Assembly (NCBI GenBank): GCA_003531155.1
Contig: DQHR01000105.1
Location: 11,635 to 27,429 of the forward strand
Length of the DNA stretch: 15,795 bases
Direction: 5' to 3'
From: Bacteroidales bacterium
GTDB taxonomy: Bacteria; Bacteroidota; Bacteroidia; Bacteroidales; Tenuifilaceae
Of the stretch, positions 1 to 7,759 are shown piece after piece (the stretch's first letter is position 1; each line of letters opens with the position of its first letter). A program made the translations under genes and the position numbers. The notes beneath the pieces were generated by a model that worked only from the letters and a program-made list of their open reading frames with translations, made no database searches and was not told where the DNA came from.

Positions 1-3000
1 GTTGAAAAGATGCTTGGTATTACCAAGGAAGATATTGGCACAAAAATAACCATCGAGGAATATAACAATGCCTGTAAGAAGGAGGTAATGAAATATACCG
101 ACCTTTGGGAAGATCTTACCCACAAAATGGGTTATTGGGTAGATATGGAGCATCCATATATCACATACGATAACCGTTACATCGAAACCTTATGGCATTT
201 GCTTCAAAAACTTTATGATAAGGACTTACTGTACAAGGGTAAAACAATTCAACCATACTCTCCTGCGGCAGGTACAGGCCTTAGTACACACGAGTTAAAC
301 CAACCTGGATGTTATCGTGATGTTAAGGACACTACAGCAGTTGCCCAATTTAAGGTAATTCGTAACGAGAAGAGTGAGGGTTTATATAAAGATGTTGATA
401 CAGAATTATTTATTCTTGCTTGGACAACTACACCATGGACTTTACCTTCAAACACTGCTTTGGCTGTTGGCGCAAACATTAAATATGTTAAGGTTCGCTC
501 TTTCAACCCTTATGGAGGTGATGCTATTACCGTTATTCTTGCAAAAGATCGTCTTGAGGCATACTTTCCATCAGCAAATGCTGAGTTGAAATTAGAGGAT
601 TATAAAGCCGGTGATAAGAAAGTTCCGTTTAAGGTGTTGGCTGAGTATTCAGGTTCAGAGCTAGCAGGTGTTCGCTACGAGCAACTTTTCCCATGGATTA
701 AACCCGAAGGCGATGCCTTTAGAGTAATAACGGGTGATTTTGTTACCACCGAGGATGGAACTGGAGTTGTACATATTGCACCAACCTTTGGTGCTGACGA
801 CGACCGTGTTGCAAAGGTTGCAGGCATTGCACCATTGATTCTTCGCGATAAAAACCGAGGCATCGAACCTATGGTTGATCGTCAGGGACGATTCTATCGA
901 ATCGATGATATCGATCCTAAATTCGTTCAGGAGCATATAAACGTTGAGTTATATAAAGAGTACGCTGGTCGTTATGTTAAGAACGAGTACGATTCTTCAA
1001 TAAAAGATGATGAAACTTCTCTCGATGTTGACTTAGCCGTTAATTTAAAGCAGAGAAATAGGGCTTTTCGTATCGAAAAGCATGTTCACAGCTACCCTCA
1101 TTGTTGGCGTACCGATAAGCCAGTTCTTTACTATCCGCTCGATAGTTGGTTTATCCGTACAACCGCTCTTAAAGAGAGAATGCTTCAGTTAAACGATACA
1201 ATCAACTGGAAACCCCAGAGTACTGGAACCGGACGATTTGGTAAATGGCTCGAGAACCTTGTTGACTGGAATCTTTCGCGATCACGTTTTTGGGGAACTC
1301 CACTTCCAATTTGGGTTACCGAGGATAGAAGCGAGATGATTTGTATTGGCTCAGTTTCTCAGCTTAAAGCAGAATGCGAAAAGGCTGTTAAGTCAGGATT
1401 TATGATAAAGAATCCACTTGATCATTATAAAGAGGGAGAATATACCGAATCGAACTATAGTTCATTCGATTTGCATCGTCCTTTTGTTGATAATATCGTA
1501 CTTGTATCAGCATCAGGTAAAAAGATGGTTCGTGAGCTCGATCTTATCGATGTTTGGTTCGATTCAGGAGCAATGCCTTATGCACAGGTGCACTATCCAT
1601 TCGAGCATAAAGGAGATTTCAGCAAGGTTTTCCCTGCCGATTTCATCGCCGAGGGTGTTGACCAAACTCGTGGTTGGTTCTTTACGCTACATGCTATATC
1701 AACTATGCTTTTCGATTCCGTATCGTTTAAGAATATCATCTCAAACGGTTTGGTGCTCGACAAGAGTGGAAATAAGATGAGCAAGCGCCTTGGTAACGCT
1801 GTTGATCCTTTCGAGGTGATTGAGAAATATGGTTCTGATCCTCTTCGCTGGTATATGATAACCAATTCTCAACCTTGGGATAATCTTAAGTTCGATATTG
1901 AGGGTGTTGATGAGGTTAAACGTAAATTTTTTGGAACTCTTTACAATACATATTCTTTCTTTGCGCTTTACGCAAATATCGATGGCTTCACATTTAGTGA
2001 GGCTGAGATACCAGTAAACGAGCGTCCTGAAATTGATAGGTGGATAATATCTCTGCTTAATACCTTGGTAAAAGAGGTTGAGGATGCATATGAGAATTAT
2101 GAACCAACAAAGGCTGGTAGAGCAATTCAAGATTTTGTATCAGAGCATCTTAGTAACTGGTATGTTCGTCTGAATCGAAAGCGTTTCTGGGGAGGAGAGT
2201 ACAATAAAGATAAAATTGCAGCTTACCAAACCCTCTACACTTGTCTTGAAACTATAACCCTTTTGGCTGCACCTATAGCACCATTTTTAACCGATCAACT
2301 TTTTATTGAGTTAAATAAGGTTACAGGGAAGCATACAGATGAAAGTGTTCATCTATCTACATATCCTAAATATAACCCTGCTCTAATCGATAAGGATTTA
2401 GAGGAGAAAATGGAGATTGCTCAAAGCATCAGCTCAATGGTACTTGGTCTACGTCGTAAGGTAAGCATTAAGGTTCGCCAGCCTTTGAGCAAGATCATGG
2501 TTCCAATTCTCGACGAGAATTTCCGCCGTCAGTTACAGGCAATTGAACATTTAATCCTTTCGGAGGTTAATGTTAAGGAATTGCAATATTTAACCGACAC
2601 TTCAGGTGTTTTAGTAAAAAAAATAAAACCTAACTTTAAGGAGTTAGGCCCTCGATTTGGAAAATCGATGAAAGCAATTTCTGTTGCAGTCGCAGAAATG
2701 ACCCAAACAGATATCTCAAAACTTGAACGTGAGGGCAAGTTTTTATTAAATTTACCTGACGGTTCAATAGAGATTGTGGTTAAAGATGTTGAAATTCTTT
2801 CGGAGGATATTCCGGGATGGCTAGTTGCAAATGAAGGCAAATTTACTGTAGCATTAGACGTAACTGTTTCGGATGAATTACGTAATGAGGGTATTGCTCG
2901 AGAACTTATCAACAGAATTCAGAACATTCGTAAGGAAACAGGATTTGATGTAACTGATAAAATAAACATCAAGATACTGAAACATAGTGTTATTAATAAT

Positions 3001-3147
3001 GCAGTTGAGTTACACAGCGACTACATAGCAAGTCAAACCTTAGCAAAGGAAATTGTACTTGTTGATAGTGAACCTATTGGAGCGGTTACAAACATTGAGA
3101 TTGACACAGATGTTATTACTGCAATTAAAGTTGATAAGATTGGGTAA
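1..3147 (+). CDS. ileS: Isoleucyl-tRNA synthetase, 5'-truncated by the window edge
   Basis: Cytoplasmic class I aminoacyl-tRNA synthetase that charges tRNA-Ile with isoleucine and edits mischarged valine. The reading frame is open from base 1 (V-E-K before the first ATG at base 10), so the true start and the HIGH motif lie upstream; roughly 90-100 residues appear to be missing. Counting codons from base 1, the visible landmarks are the threonine-rich editing motif TTPWTLPSN (from about base 424), the editing motif GTGVVHIAP (codons 253-261), DWNLSRSRFWG (from codon 422) and the catalytic KMSKR loop (codons 592-596, bases 1774-1788). A helical anticodon-binding domain follows (about bases 2030-2400). 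The C-terminus has no cysteine-rich zinc finger and resembles the C-terminal extension of Bacteroidetes and archaeal/eukaryotic-like IleRS. KMSKR and this tail suggest the type-2 class, which is often less mupirocin-sensitive (inference). It ends in tandem in-frame TAA TAA. Very sure of identity. Confidence 0.97.
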   Translation, partial: VEKMLGITKEDIGTKITIEEYNNACKKEVMKYTDLWEDLTHKMGYWVDMEHPYITYDNRYIETLWHLLQKLYDKDLLYKGKTIQPYSPAAGTGLSTHELNQPGCYRDVKDTTAVAQFKVIRNEKSEGLYKDVDTELFILAWTTTPWTLPSNTALAVGANIKYVKVRSFNPYGGDAITVILAKDRLEAYFPSANAELKLEDYKAGDKKVPFKVLAEYSGSELAGVRYEQLFPWIKPEGDAFRVITGDFVTTEDGTGVVHIAPTFGADDDRVAKVAGIAPLILRDKNRGIEPMVDRQGRFYRIDDIDPKFVQEHINVELYKEYAGRYVKNEYDSSIKDDETSLDVDLAVNLKQRNRAFRIEKHVHSYPHCWRTDKPVLYYPLDSWFIRTTALKERMLQLNDTINWKPQSTGTGRFGKWLENLVDWNLSRSRFWGTPLPIWVTEDRSEMICIGSVSQLKAECEKAVKSGFMIKNPLDHYKEGEYTESNYSSFDLHRPFVDNIVLVSASGKKMVRELDLIDVWFDSGAMPYAQVHYPFEHKGDFSKVFPADFIAEGVDQTRGWFFTLHAISTMLFDSVSFKNIISNGLVLDKSGNKMSKRLGNAVDPFEVIEKYGSDPLRWYMITNSQPWDNLKFDIEGVDEVKRKFFGTLYNTYSFFALYANIDGFTFSEAEIPVNERPEIDRWIISLLNTLVKEVEDAYENYEPTKAGRAIQDFVSEHLSNWYVRLNRKRFWGGEYNKDKIAAYQTLYTCLETITLLAAPIAPFLTDQLFIELNKVTGKHTDESVHLSTYPKYNPALIDKDLEEKMEIAQSISSMVLGLRRKVSIKVRQPLSKIMVPILDENFRRQLQAIEHLILSEVNVKELQYLTDTSGVLVKKIKPNFKELGPRFGKSMKAISVAVAEMTQTDISKLEREGKFLLNLPDGSIEIVVKDVEILSEDIPGWLVANEGKFTVALDVTVSDELRNEGIARELINRIQNIRKETGFDVTDKINIKILKHSVINNAVELHSDYIASQTLAKEIVLVDSEPIGAVTNIEIDTDVITAIKVDKIG

Positions 3148-3200
3148 TAAGGTTGTAATTTTCGTTTTATTTTTTATATTTTTAGGCAAAATTTAGAGTT

Positions 3201-3578
3201 ATGGCAGAAAAAACAAGGTACTCTGACGAAGAGTTAGCAGAATTTAAAGAGATTATTCTGCAAAAACTCGACAAGGCTCGTAAGGATTACGATATTCTTA
3301 AGAGTGCTATCACTATGAGCGAGAGCAATGATACACAGGATACTTCACCAACCTTTAAGGTTTTAGAGGAGGGAGCGGCAACCCTTTCAAAGGAGGAAGC
3401 AGGAAAATTAGCTCAACGTCAGCTTAAGTTTATTCAACATCTCGAAGCCGCTTTGGTTCGAATTGAGAATAAAACTTACGGCATTTGCCGCGAAACAGGT
3501 AAACTGATTGCAAAGGAAAGGCTACGCGTTGTGCCCCATGCAACCCTTAGCATTGACGCAAAAAATAGTCAACGATAA
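3201..3578 (+). CDS. DksA/TraR-family protein with degenerate zinc finger
   Basis: 125 residues, related to the C-terminal part of DksA, which binds the RNA polymerase secondary channel and modulates transcription with ppGpp. Residues 8-90 are mostly helical and highly charged, consistent with the DksA coiled coil. The family signature follows: YGICRETGKLI (93-103), then ERLRVVPHATLSIDA (106-120). E. coli DksA uses CxxC-17-CxxC for zinc; at the equivalent places this protein has C96, T99, S117 and A120, so only one ligand remains and zinc binding is unlikely. Such zinc-less forms are common beside ileS and lspA in Bacteroidetes. It starts 53 bp after ileS and is closed by a strong terminator, so it is probably co-transcribed with ileS. 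The true cellular role, whether a DksA equivalent or something else, cannot be settled from sequence. Confidence 0.88.
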   Translation: MAEKTRYSDEELAEFKEIILQKLDKARKDYDILKSAITMSESNDTQDTSPTFKVLEEGAATLSKEEAGKLAQRQLKFIQHLEAALVRIENKTYGICRETGKLIAKERLRVVPHATLSIDAKNSQR

Positions 3579-3599
3579 ACTATTTTACTAAAAGCAATT

Positions 3600-3631
3600 A
3601 AGTGGTCGGCTTTTACCGACCACTTTTTTTT
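3600..3631 (+). terminator. Intrinsic terminator after the DksA/TraR-like gene
   Basis: A perfect 10-bp inverted repeat, AAGTGGTCGG (3600-3609) and CCGACCACTT (3616-3625), encloses a 6-nt loop (CTTTTA) and runs straight into a T tract (T 3624-3631). This is a textbook rho-independent terminator 21 bp after the stop codon at 3578. It should end the ileS/DksA-like transcript and separate it from lspA. Confidence 0.93.
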
Positions 3632-3632
3632 A

Positions 3633-3640
3633 TAGTTTTG
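3633..3640 (+). promoter_or_regulatory. Possible lspA promoter, -7 element only
   Basis: TAGTTTTG fits the Bacteroidetes -7 consensus TAnnTTTG exactly and lies 36 nt before the lspA ATG, directly after the terminator T tract. The expected -33 TTTG is not clean: the nearest candidate is TTTT at 3611-3614, inside the terminator loop and 18 nt away. The need for a new promoter after a strong terminator supports it, but the upstream half is weak. Confidence 0.45.
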
Positions 3641-3675
3641 TCGCAATTAATTATTGATGACCAAAAAAGAATAGT

Positions 3676-4284
3676 ATGTCACTGAGCAAAAAATCGATTC
3701 TCCTCGTATTCCTTATATTACTTGTCGATCAGGTTGTTAAAATTTGGATTAAAACCCATATGGTAATTGGCGACGAATACCATGTTTTTGGGCATTGGTT
3801 TATTATTCATTTTACCGAAAACAATGGTATGGCATTCGGTATGGAGTTTTGGGGTAAATCTGGCAAGTTATTTTTAAGTCTGTTTAGAATAATTGCTATT
3901 GTTGCAATTGGGTATTATGTTGTTAGGATTATAAAGCAGAATTCGAGTGCAGGACTTGTTCTTGGAATATCTGCAATTCTTGCAGGAGCGATTGGAAACC
4001 TAATTGATAGTGCGTTTTATGGAATGATTTTTACTGACTCATTTGCAGAGGTTGCTCGTTTCTTGCCAGCTGAAGGGGGGTATGCTTCGTTTCTTCATGG
4101 AAGAGTCGTTGATATGCTTTACTTTCCTATAGTTAATACAACCTATCCCAGTTGGTTTCCTTTTGTTGGTGGGGAATCATTTGTATTTTTCCGTCCTGTA
4201 TTTAACATTGCTGACTCAGCTATAACAACAGGAGTTTTATACCTACTGATTTTCCAACGGAAAATACTTTTTGCTAAAGGATAG
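3676..4284 (+). CDS. lspA: Lipoprotein signal peptidase (signal peptidase II)
   Basis: Inner-membrane aspartyl protease that removes the signal peptide from diacylglyceryl-modified prolipoproteins. At 202 residues it is longer than the ~165 of proteobacterial LspA, because of an extra segment at about 113-140 and another near 151-170, as is usual in Bacteroidetes. Four membrane segments are visible: about 7-26, 66-86, 92-112 and 178-196. Family motifs are DQVVK (18-22), ENNGMAFG (48-55), GAIGNLID (104-111), GRVVDM (142-147) and FNIADS (176-181). By alignment of these motifs to Pseudomonas LspA, the catalytic aspartates should be D146 and D180; both are present. It follows the terminator at 3600-3631, so it is probably transcribed separately from ileS, and it ends only 5 bp from the convergent HNH gene. 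Its presence fits the lipoprotein-rich envelope of this phylum. Confidence 0.97.
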   Translation: MSLSKKSILLVFLILLVDQVVKIWIKTHMVIGDEYHVFGHWFIIHFTENNGMAFGMEFWGKSGKLFLSLFRIIAIVAIGYYVVRIIKQNSSAGLVLGISAILAGAIGNLIDSAFYGMIFTDSFAEVARFLPAEGGYASFLHGRVVDMLYFPIVNTTYPSWFPFVGGESFVFFRPVFNIADSAITTGVLYLLIFQRKILFAKG

Positions 4285-4289
4285 TGGTA

Positions 4290-4862
4290 TTATAATTTCT
4301 TTTGTGGGATTTTTACATCTCCCCAGTTTTCGCCACGTTTGATTCTAGTTACCTGCATTTCGCTAATGCAGAATAATTTTGCTATTTTGGTTTGAGGAAT
4401 CCCTTTTTCTAGCATCATTTTAAGTTGAATAATGTCTCTTTCCTTGAGTTTAGTGTGATGCCTTTCTCCAGGGAGTTTCTTTCCTGAAAAAAGGTTTTTA
4501 TAGTATTCACCATTTCGTTTACCAGCCTCTTCGGGAGTTAACCATTGCAGATTCGAAATATGATTATTCTTTAAATTTCTATCTAAATGAGTAACAATGG
4601 TATGTTTATCAGAGGGCTTTGGTAGCCATGCGTTTGCTACAAGTTTATGAATAAATGTAGTCCTATGCTTGCCATTAAAAGTTAGGTTTACAAAGCGAAA
4701 ATTTTTCACTAAAGAAAAGGTCAATAATCGTCCTTCCGTTTTATTAATCATGAAAGATTTTACTCGGCCATAATTGCTTACAAAGTATCTACCTTCGCTA
4801 TTTGGAACTTCTCTCCATTCCTCATCATCTAACTTTCTGATTCTTTTATGATTTTTATCCAT
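4290..4862 (-). CDS. NUMOD4/HNH homing-type endonuclease with C-terminal HTH
   Basis: 190 residues with three recognisable parts. Residues 14-60 form a NUMOD4 module (EEWREVPNSEGRYFVSNYGR, 14-33), a DNA-binding element typical of homing endonucleases. Residues 70-110 form an HNH_3-type nuclease core: H72 in IHKLVANAW, H92 and D94 in THLDRN, and N100/N104 in the NN-N-LQW part. The usual N-H pair of the core is T91-H92 here. Residues 137-178 look like a helix-turn-helix (IPQTKIAKLFCISEMQVTRI), preceded by GERHHTKL. It is free-standing: no intron or intein is visible around it, and neighbouring lspA is intact. Such genes are scattered in Bacteroidetes genomes and are usually selfish or of unknown benefit. 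The ATG at 4862 places NUMOD4 correctly. No clear promoter was found in the shared upstream region. Nuclease activity is inferred, not shown. Confidence 0.9.
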   Translation of the reverse strand: MDKNHKRIRKLDDEEWREVPNSEGRYFVSNYGRVKSFMINKTEGRLLTFSLVKNFRFVNLTFNGKHRTTFIHKLVANAWLPKPSDKHTIVTHLDRNLKNNHISNLQWLTPEEAGKRNGEYYKNLFSGKKLPGERHHTKLKERDIIQLKMMLEKGIPQTKIAKLFCISEMQVTRIKRGENWGDVKIPQKKL

Positions 4863-5006
4863 TGCTCACATTATCTTTTACCTGTGAAATATAAGACAAA
4901 TATTGGAATGAGGACAAATTATGGTGAAAAATGGTTATATGTAAATTCTGTTTTTTAAGATAATAGAGGGTAAAAGTTTTCAACTTAGAAAAAAAGAGAA
5001 AAAATG

Positions 5007-5038
5007 TTTGCATTTTAAAATAAACCATCATAATTTTG
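5007..5038 (+). promoter_or_regulatory. Bacteroidetes-type promoter of the TetR/ABC cluster
   Basis: TTTG at 5007-5010 and TAATTTTG at 5031-5038 match the Bacteroidetes -33 TTTG and -7 TAnnTTTG elements, with 20 nt between them, the expected spacing. Transcription would start near 5045, giving a leader of about 50 nt before the TetR ATG at 5099. No second promoter of this quality was seen between the genes down to 10937, so it may serve the whole cluster. Confidence 0.75.
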
Positions 5039-5051
5039 ACCGACCGTTCAA
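5036..5051. promoter_or_regulatory. Candidate TetR operator, imperfect palindrome
   Basis: TTGACCGACCGTTCAA matches its own reverse complement at 12 of 16 positions (TTGAnCGnnCGnTCAA). Length and symmetry suit a TetR-family dimer. It overlaps the last bases of the -7 element and the presumed transcription start, so a bound repressor would block initiation. Autoregulation by the adjacent TetR is inferred from position and symmetry alone. Confidence 0.6.
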
Positions 5052-5098
5052 TCAACACAAAACAGGCTTTGACATTAATAATTTCAAAAGCAACATAA

Positions 5099-5671
5099 AT
5101 GTCTCCAAGAACAAATCAGCAAAACGAAGTATTGCGACAGCAAAAAAAAGAACAAATCATGAGTGCTGCACTTGAACTTTTTGCGGTAGAAGGCTTTCAT
5201 TCTACAAGCATAAGCGATATTGCAGAAAAGGCAAGAATTTCAAAAGGATTGATGTATAACTATTTTAAAAGTAAAGATGAGCTTCTTGCATCTATTATGG
5301 AGACCGGATTTGATAAACTTTTAGAGGGATTTGATCCAAATCATGATGGTGTGCTTACCCGTGATGAGTTGATCTTATATCTACGAGAGATATTAAAAAT
5401 GATAATGGGCGATCCTTATTATTGGAAGTTGTACTATTCCATCTTTCTAAATCCCGCAACAAATTCTGAGATTTTAATGAAAATTATGGAGAAAAGTGAA
5501 TCGTTTTTTAAAATCCTCGCAGAGTACTTTGAGCGTAAGGGGAGTAAATCTTCTTTTGCTGAAGCTCGTTTATTCGTTGCAATGTTCGATGGATTCTGTT
5601 TAAATGCACTTTATGATGAAGAATTTCCAATAAACGAATCAATACAAATAATTATCGACAAGTTTGTTTAA
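5099..5671 (+). CDS. TetR/AcrR-family regulator with an EF-hand-like loop
   Basis: 190 residues, normal size for TetR repressors, which bind DNA as dimers and release it on ligand binding. The N-terminal HTH domain spans about 16-62: IMSAALELFAVEGFHSTSIS, then DIAEKARISKGLMYNYF (40-56) and KSKDELL. The C-terminal ligand/dimer domain (about 70-190) is specific to this group. Oddly, residues 79-90 read DPNHDGVLTRDE, which meets the canonical EF-hand loop pattern at every ligand position (D1, N3, D5, G6, L8, E12) and is flanked by predicted helices (about 61-78 and 91-103). This could bind calcium, although a stand-alone loop match can be fortuitous. The gene is first in the cluster, 17 bp before the LolA-like gene, behind a promoter carrying a palindrome. 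It probably represses its own operon; the inducer is unknown. Confidence 0.93.
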   Translation: MSPRTNQQNEVLRQQKKEQIMSAALELFAVEGFHSTSISDIAEKARISKGLMYNYFKSKDELLASIMETGFDKLLEGFDPNHDGVLTRDELILYLREILKMIMGDPYYWKLYYSIFLNPATNSEILMKIMEKSESFFKILAEYFERKGSKSSFAEARLFVAMFDGFCLNALYDEEFPINESIQIIIDKFV

Positions 5672-5688
5672 TACAAAAAGAATTTAAA

Positions 5689-6438
5689 ATGAAAAAGATT
5701 TTATTGTTTACTCAAATTTTTCTTTTTTCAAGTGGGTTAATAGTACATGCACAAACTGCAATTGAGATTGTTATGAAATCTGATGATTTAATGCAGGGCA
5801 AGAGTGCAATAAGCACTATGACAATGGAAATTGTACGTCCAACATGGAAAAGAAGTGTAACCTTTAAAAACTGGGGAAAAGGTAGAGAACTTTCGCTAAC
5901 CCTAATAACTGCTCCAGCAAGGGACAAAGATCAATCTTTTCTTAAAATTAAAAATGAGATGTGGAGTTGGAACCCCTCAATAAACCGAATCATTAAACTT
6001 CCCCCATCAATGCTATCGCAGGGATGGATGGGTAGCGACTACACAAATGATGATATTCTAAAGGAATCATCAATTGTTTACGATTACAACCATAAGATAT
6101 TAAAAGAGGAAGATTACTTAGGCTATAAATGTTACGTGATTGAATTTATGCCTAAAGCAGATGCAGCGGTTGTTTGGGGTAAAATAGTAGCCTATATCAC
6201 AAAGGGTAGCTATTTTAATTTGAAGAGCGAATTTTATGATGAGGAGGGAGTGCTTGTTAAGACCCATCTTTCATCGAATATAAAAAAGATGGACGATAGA
6301 GAAATACCTACTTACATGGAGATTATTCCAGCAGATAATCCTGGTAATAAGACCATCGTAACAATTGATCAGATTGATTTTGACGTAGATATTCAGGACA
6401 ATTTCTTTTCTCAACAAAATATGAAAAGGGTTAGATAA
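5689..6438 (+). CDS. LolA-like periplasmic protein (outer-membrane lipoprotein-sorting family)
   Basis: 249 residues. An N-terminal signal peptide (about 1-21: KK, a hydrophobic core, then VHA before Q22) predicts export by Sec. There is no lipobox cysteine, so the mature protein should be soluble in the periplasm. The body matches the LolA-like family often annotated as outer membrane lipoprotein-sorting protein: MWSWNP (91-96) and QGWMGSDYTNDD (111-122) are characteristic, followed by alternating beta strands ending in FDVDIQDNFFSQQNM. LolA folds are open beta-barrels that carry acyl chains across the periplasm. This family is not the housekeeping LolA; it occurs beside ABC or RND exporters and outer-membrane proteins, as here. 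Inferred role: shuttle for a lipid or lipoprotein substrate between the ABC transporter and the outer-membrane protein encoded downstream. Family assignment is firm; the substrate is unknown. Confidence 0.9.
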   Translation: MKKILLFTQIFLFSSGLIVHAQTAIEIVMKSDDLMQGKSAISTMTMEIVRPTWKRSVTFKNWGKGRELSLTLITAPARDKDQSFLKIKNEMWSWNPSINRIIKLPPSMLSQGWMGSDYTNDDILKESSIVYDYNHKILKEEDYLGYKCYVIEFMPKADAAVVWGKIVAYITKGSYFNLKSEFYDEEGVLVKTHLSSNIKKMDDREIPTYMEIIPADNPGNKTIVTIDQIDFDVDIQDNFFSQQNMKRVR

Positions 6439-6498
6439 CCGAAAGGATACCTGAAAAATCTTAAATAATGATACTAATTATCTCTTAATAGAATAGGC

Positions 6499-7719
6499 AT
6501 GAGTTTTCTTAAAATGGCTTGGCGGAATATATGGCGAAATAAGCGACGAAGCCTAATAACAATGGCTTCAATTGTTTTCTCAATGCTTTTTGCGCTCTCG
6601 ATGCGCTCAATGCAAGAGGGTTCCTATGGCTTGATGATCAATAGCGTGGTTCAATCCTATACAGGATATATTCAGCTATCGTTCGATGGCTACAGAGAGG
6701 ATAAAACGCTCGAAAAAAGCATGGAATATTCCTTGGCTCTAGAAGAAAAAGTCAAAGGAAATGATAACATAAAAATCCAAGTTCCTCGTTTAGAATCTTT
6801 TGCTCTTGCATCAACAGGAAAGCATAGTAAAGGTGTAATGCTAACAGGGATTGTTCCTCAAAAAGAGGATTCACTAACTAAGCTTAGCAAGCGGGTTCGT
6901 AAGGGCAATTATCTTGCAGATACTACAAAAGGCGTTCTTGTTGGTTCCCGATTGGCAAAATTTCTAAAAATCAATGTCAATGATACCATTATTCTTATGG
7001 GTCAAGGGTATCATGGAATTAATGCATCAGGACTTTATCCTGTTGTAGGAATTGTTGAGCTTCCTGTAGTTGACTTAGATAACGTAATGATTTACCTTCC
7101 TCTTGCTGAAGCGCAATCATTTTTTGAAGCACCAAACATGGTTACTACAGTTGCAATTGACTTAAAATCGCCGAATAAGATTAATAGAACACAGCGTGAG
7201 CTTAAACATCAGTTAAAAGATGCCGAAATCAGAGTTGAACGTTGGGACGAGATTATGACTGAACTTATGCAGATGATTGAATCCGACAGGGTTAGCGGTC
7301 TTACCATGCTAATTATTTTATATGTAATTATTGGTTTTGGCGTTTTTGGAACACTCCTGATGATGTCAACCGAGCGCCGGCGAGAGTTTGGAATGATGAT
7401 GGCTATTGGTATGCGTCGGACTAAAATTGGTCTAATGCTTGCCTCAGAAATAGCCTTACTTTGCTTTTCGAGCATCATTGCAGGACTTGCAATTACAATC
7501 CCTACGTTGTATATAATGCACTCTAATCCGATTAAGCTAACTGGCGATATGGCGGTTTCAATGGAGGCTTATGGATGGGAACCAATTATGCCTTTTGCTG
7601 TGGAACCCGGATTTATTATTCGTCACACATTGGTTATCATGGTGATTGTGATTATAGCAGGGATTATCCCTGTTGTATCTACAATGAGGTTGAAGCTTAT
7701 GAAGGCTATGAAGAATTAA
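6499..7719 (+). CDS. ABC transporter permease, FtsX/LolC/E-like, subunit 1
   Basis: 406-residue inner-membrane permease. Topology is that of the LolC/E and MacB type-VII group: one N-terminal segment (about 18-38), a large periplasmic domain (about 40-265), then three segments near 268-290, 312-340 and 373-395. Between the second and third lies the cytoplasmic coupling helix ERRREFGMMMAIGM (292-305), which contacts the ATPase. The N-terminus WRNIWRNKRRSL is shared with the next gene product (KNIWRNKIRSL), so the two are paralogues and probably form a heterodimer, like LolC with LolE. This family moves substrates out of the outer leaflet or periplasm rather than through a channel. The gene lies 60 bp after the LolA-like gene with no terminator in the gap. 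The substrate is unknown. Confidence 0.93.
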   Translation: MSFLKMAWRNIWRNKRRSLITMASIVFSMLFALSMRSMQEGSYGLMINSVVQSYTGYIQLSFDGYREDKTLEKSMEYSLALEEKVKGNDNIKIQVPRLESFALASTGKHSKGVMLTGIVPQKEDSLTKLSKRVRKGNYLADTTKGVLVGSRLAKFLKINVNDTIILMGQGYHGINASGLYPVVGIVELPVVDLDNVMIYLPLAEAQSFFEAPNMVTTVAIDLKSPNKINRTQRELKHQLKDAEIRVERWDEIMTELMQMIESDRVSGLTMLIILYVIIGFGVFGTLLMMSTERRREFGMMMAIGMRRTKIGLMLASEIALLCFSSIIAGLAITIPTLYIMHSNPIKLTGDMAVSMEAYGWEPIMPFAVEPGFIIRHTLVIMVIVIIAGIIPVVSTMRLKLMKAMKN

Positions 7720-7759
7720 TTCAGACAAGAAGATAAAGGATTATTTAAAACCCACAGAA

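Noticed and set aside
1418..2912. Several 90-130 codon frames on both strands inside ileS
   Set aside because: They lie wholly within the well-conserved ileS reading frame, and their translations show no family resemblance.
4891..4935. Minus-strand promoter for the HNH gene from two CAAA boxes on the + strand
   Set aside because: The candidate -7 reads AATATTTG, and the two boxes are only about half the required distance apart.
4855..5058. Minus-strand 67-codon open frame upstream of the HNH gene
   Set aside because: It overlaps the HNH start, covers the TetR promoter and operator, and its translation is low-complexity, rich in F, L and K, with no recognisable domain; it is most likely chance in AT-rich DNA.
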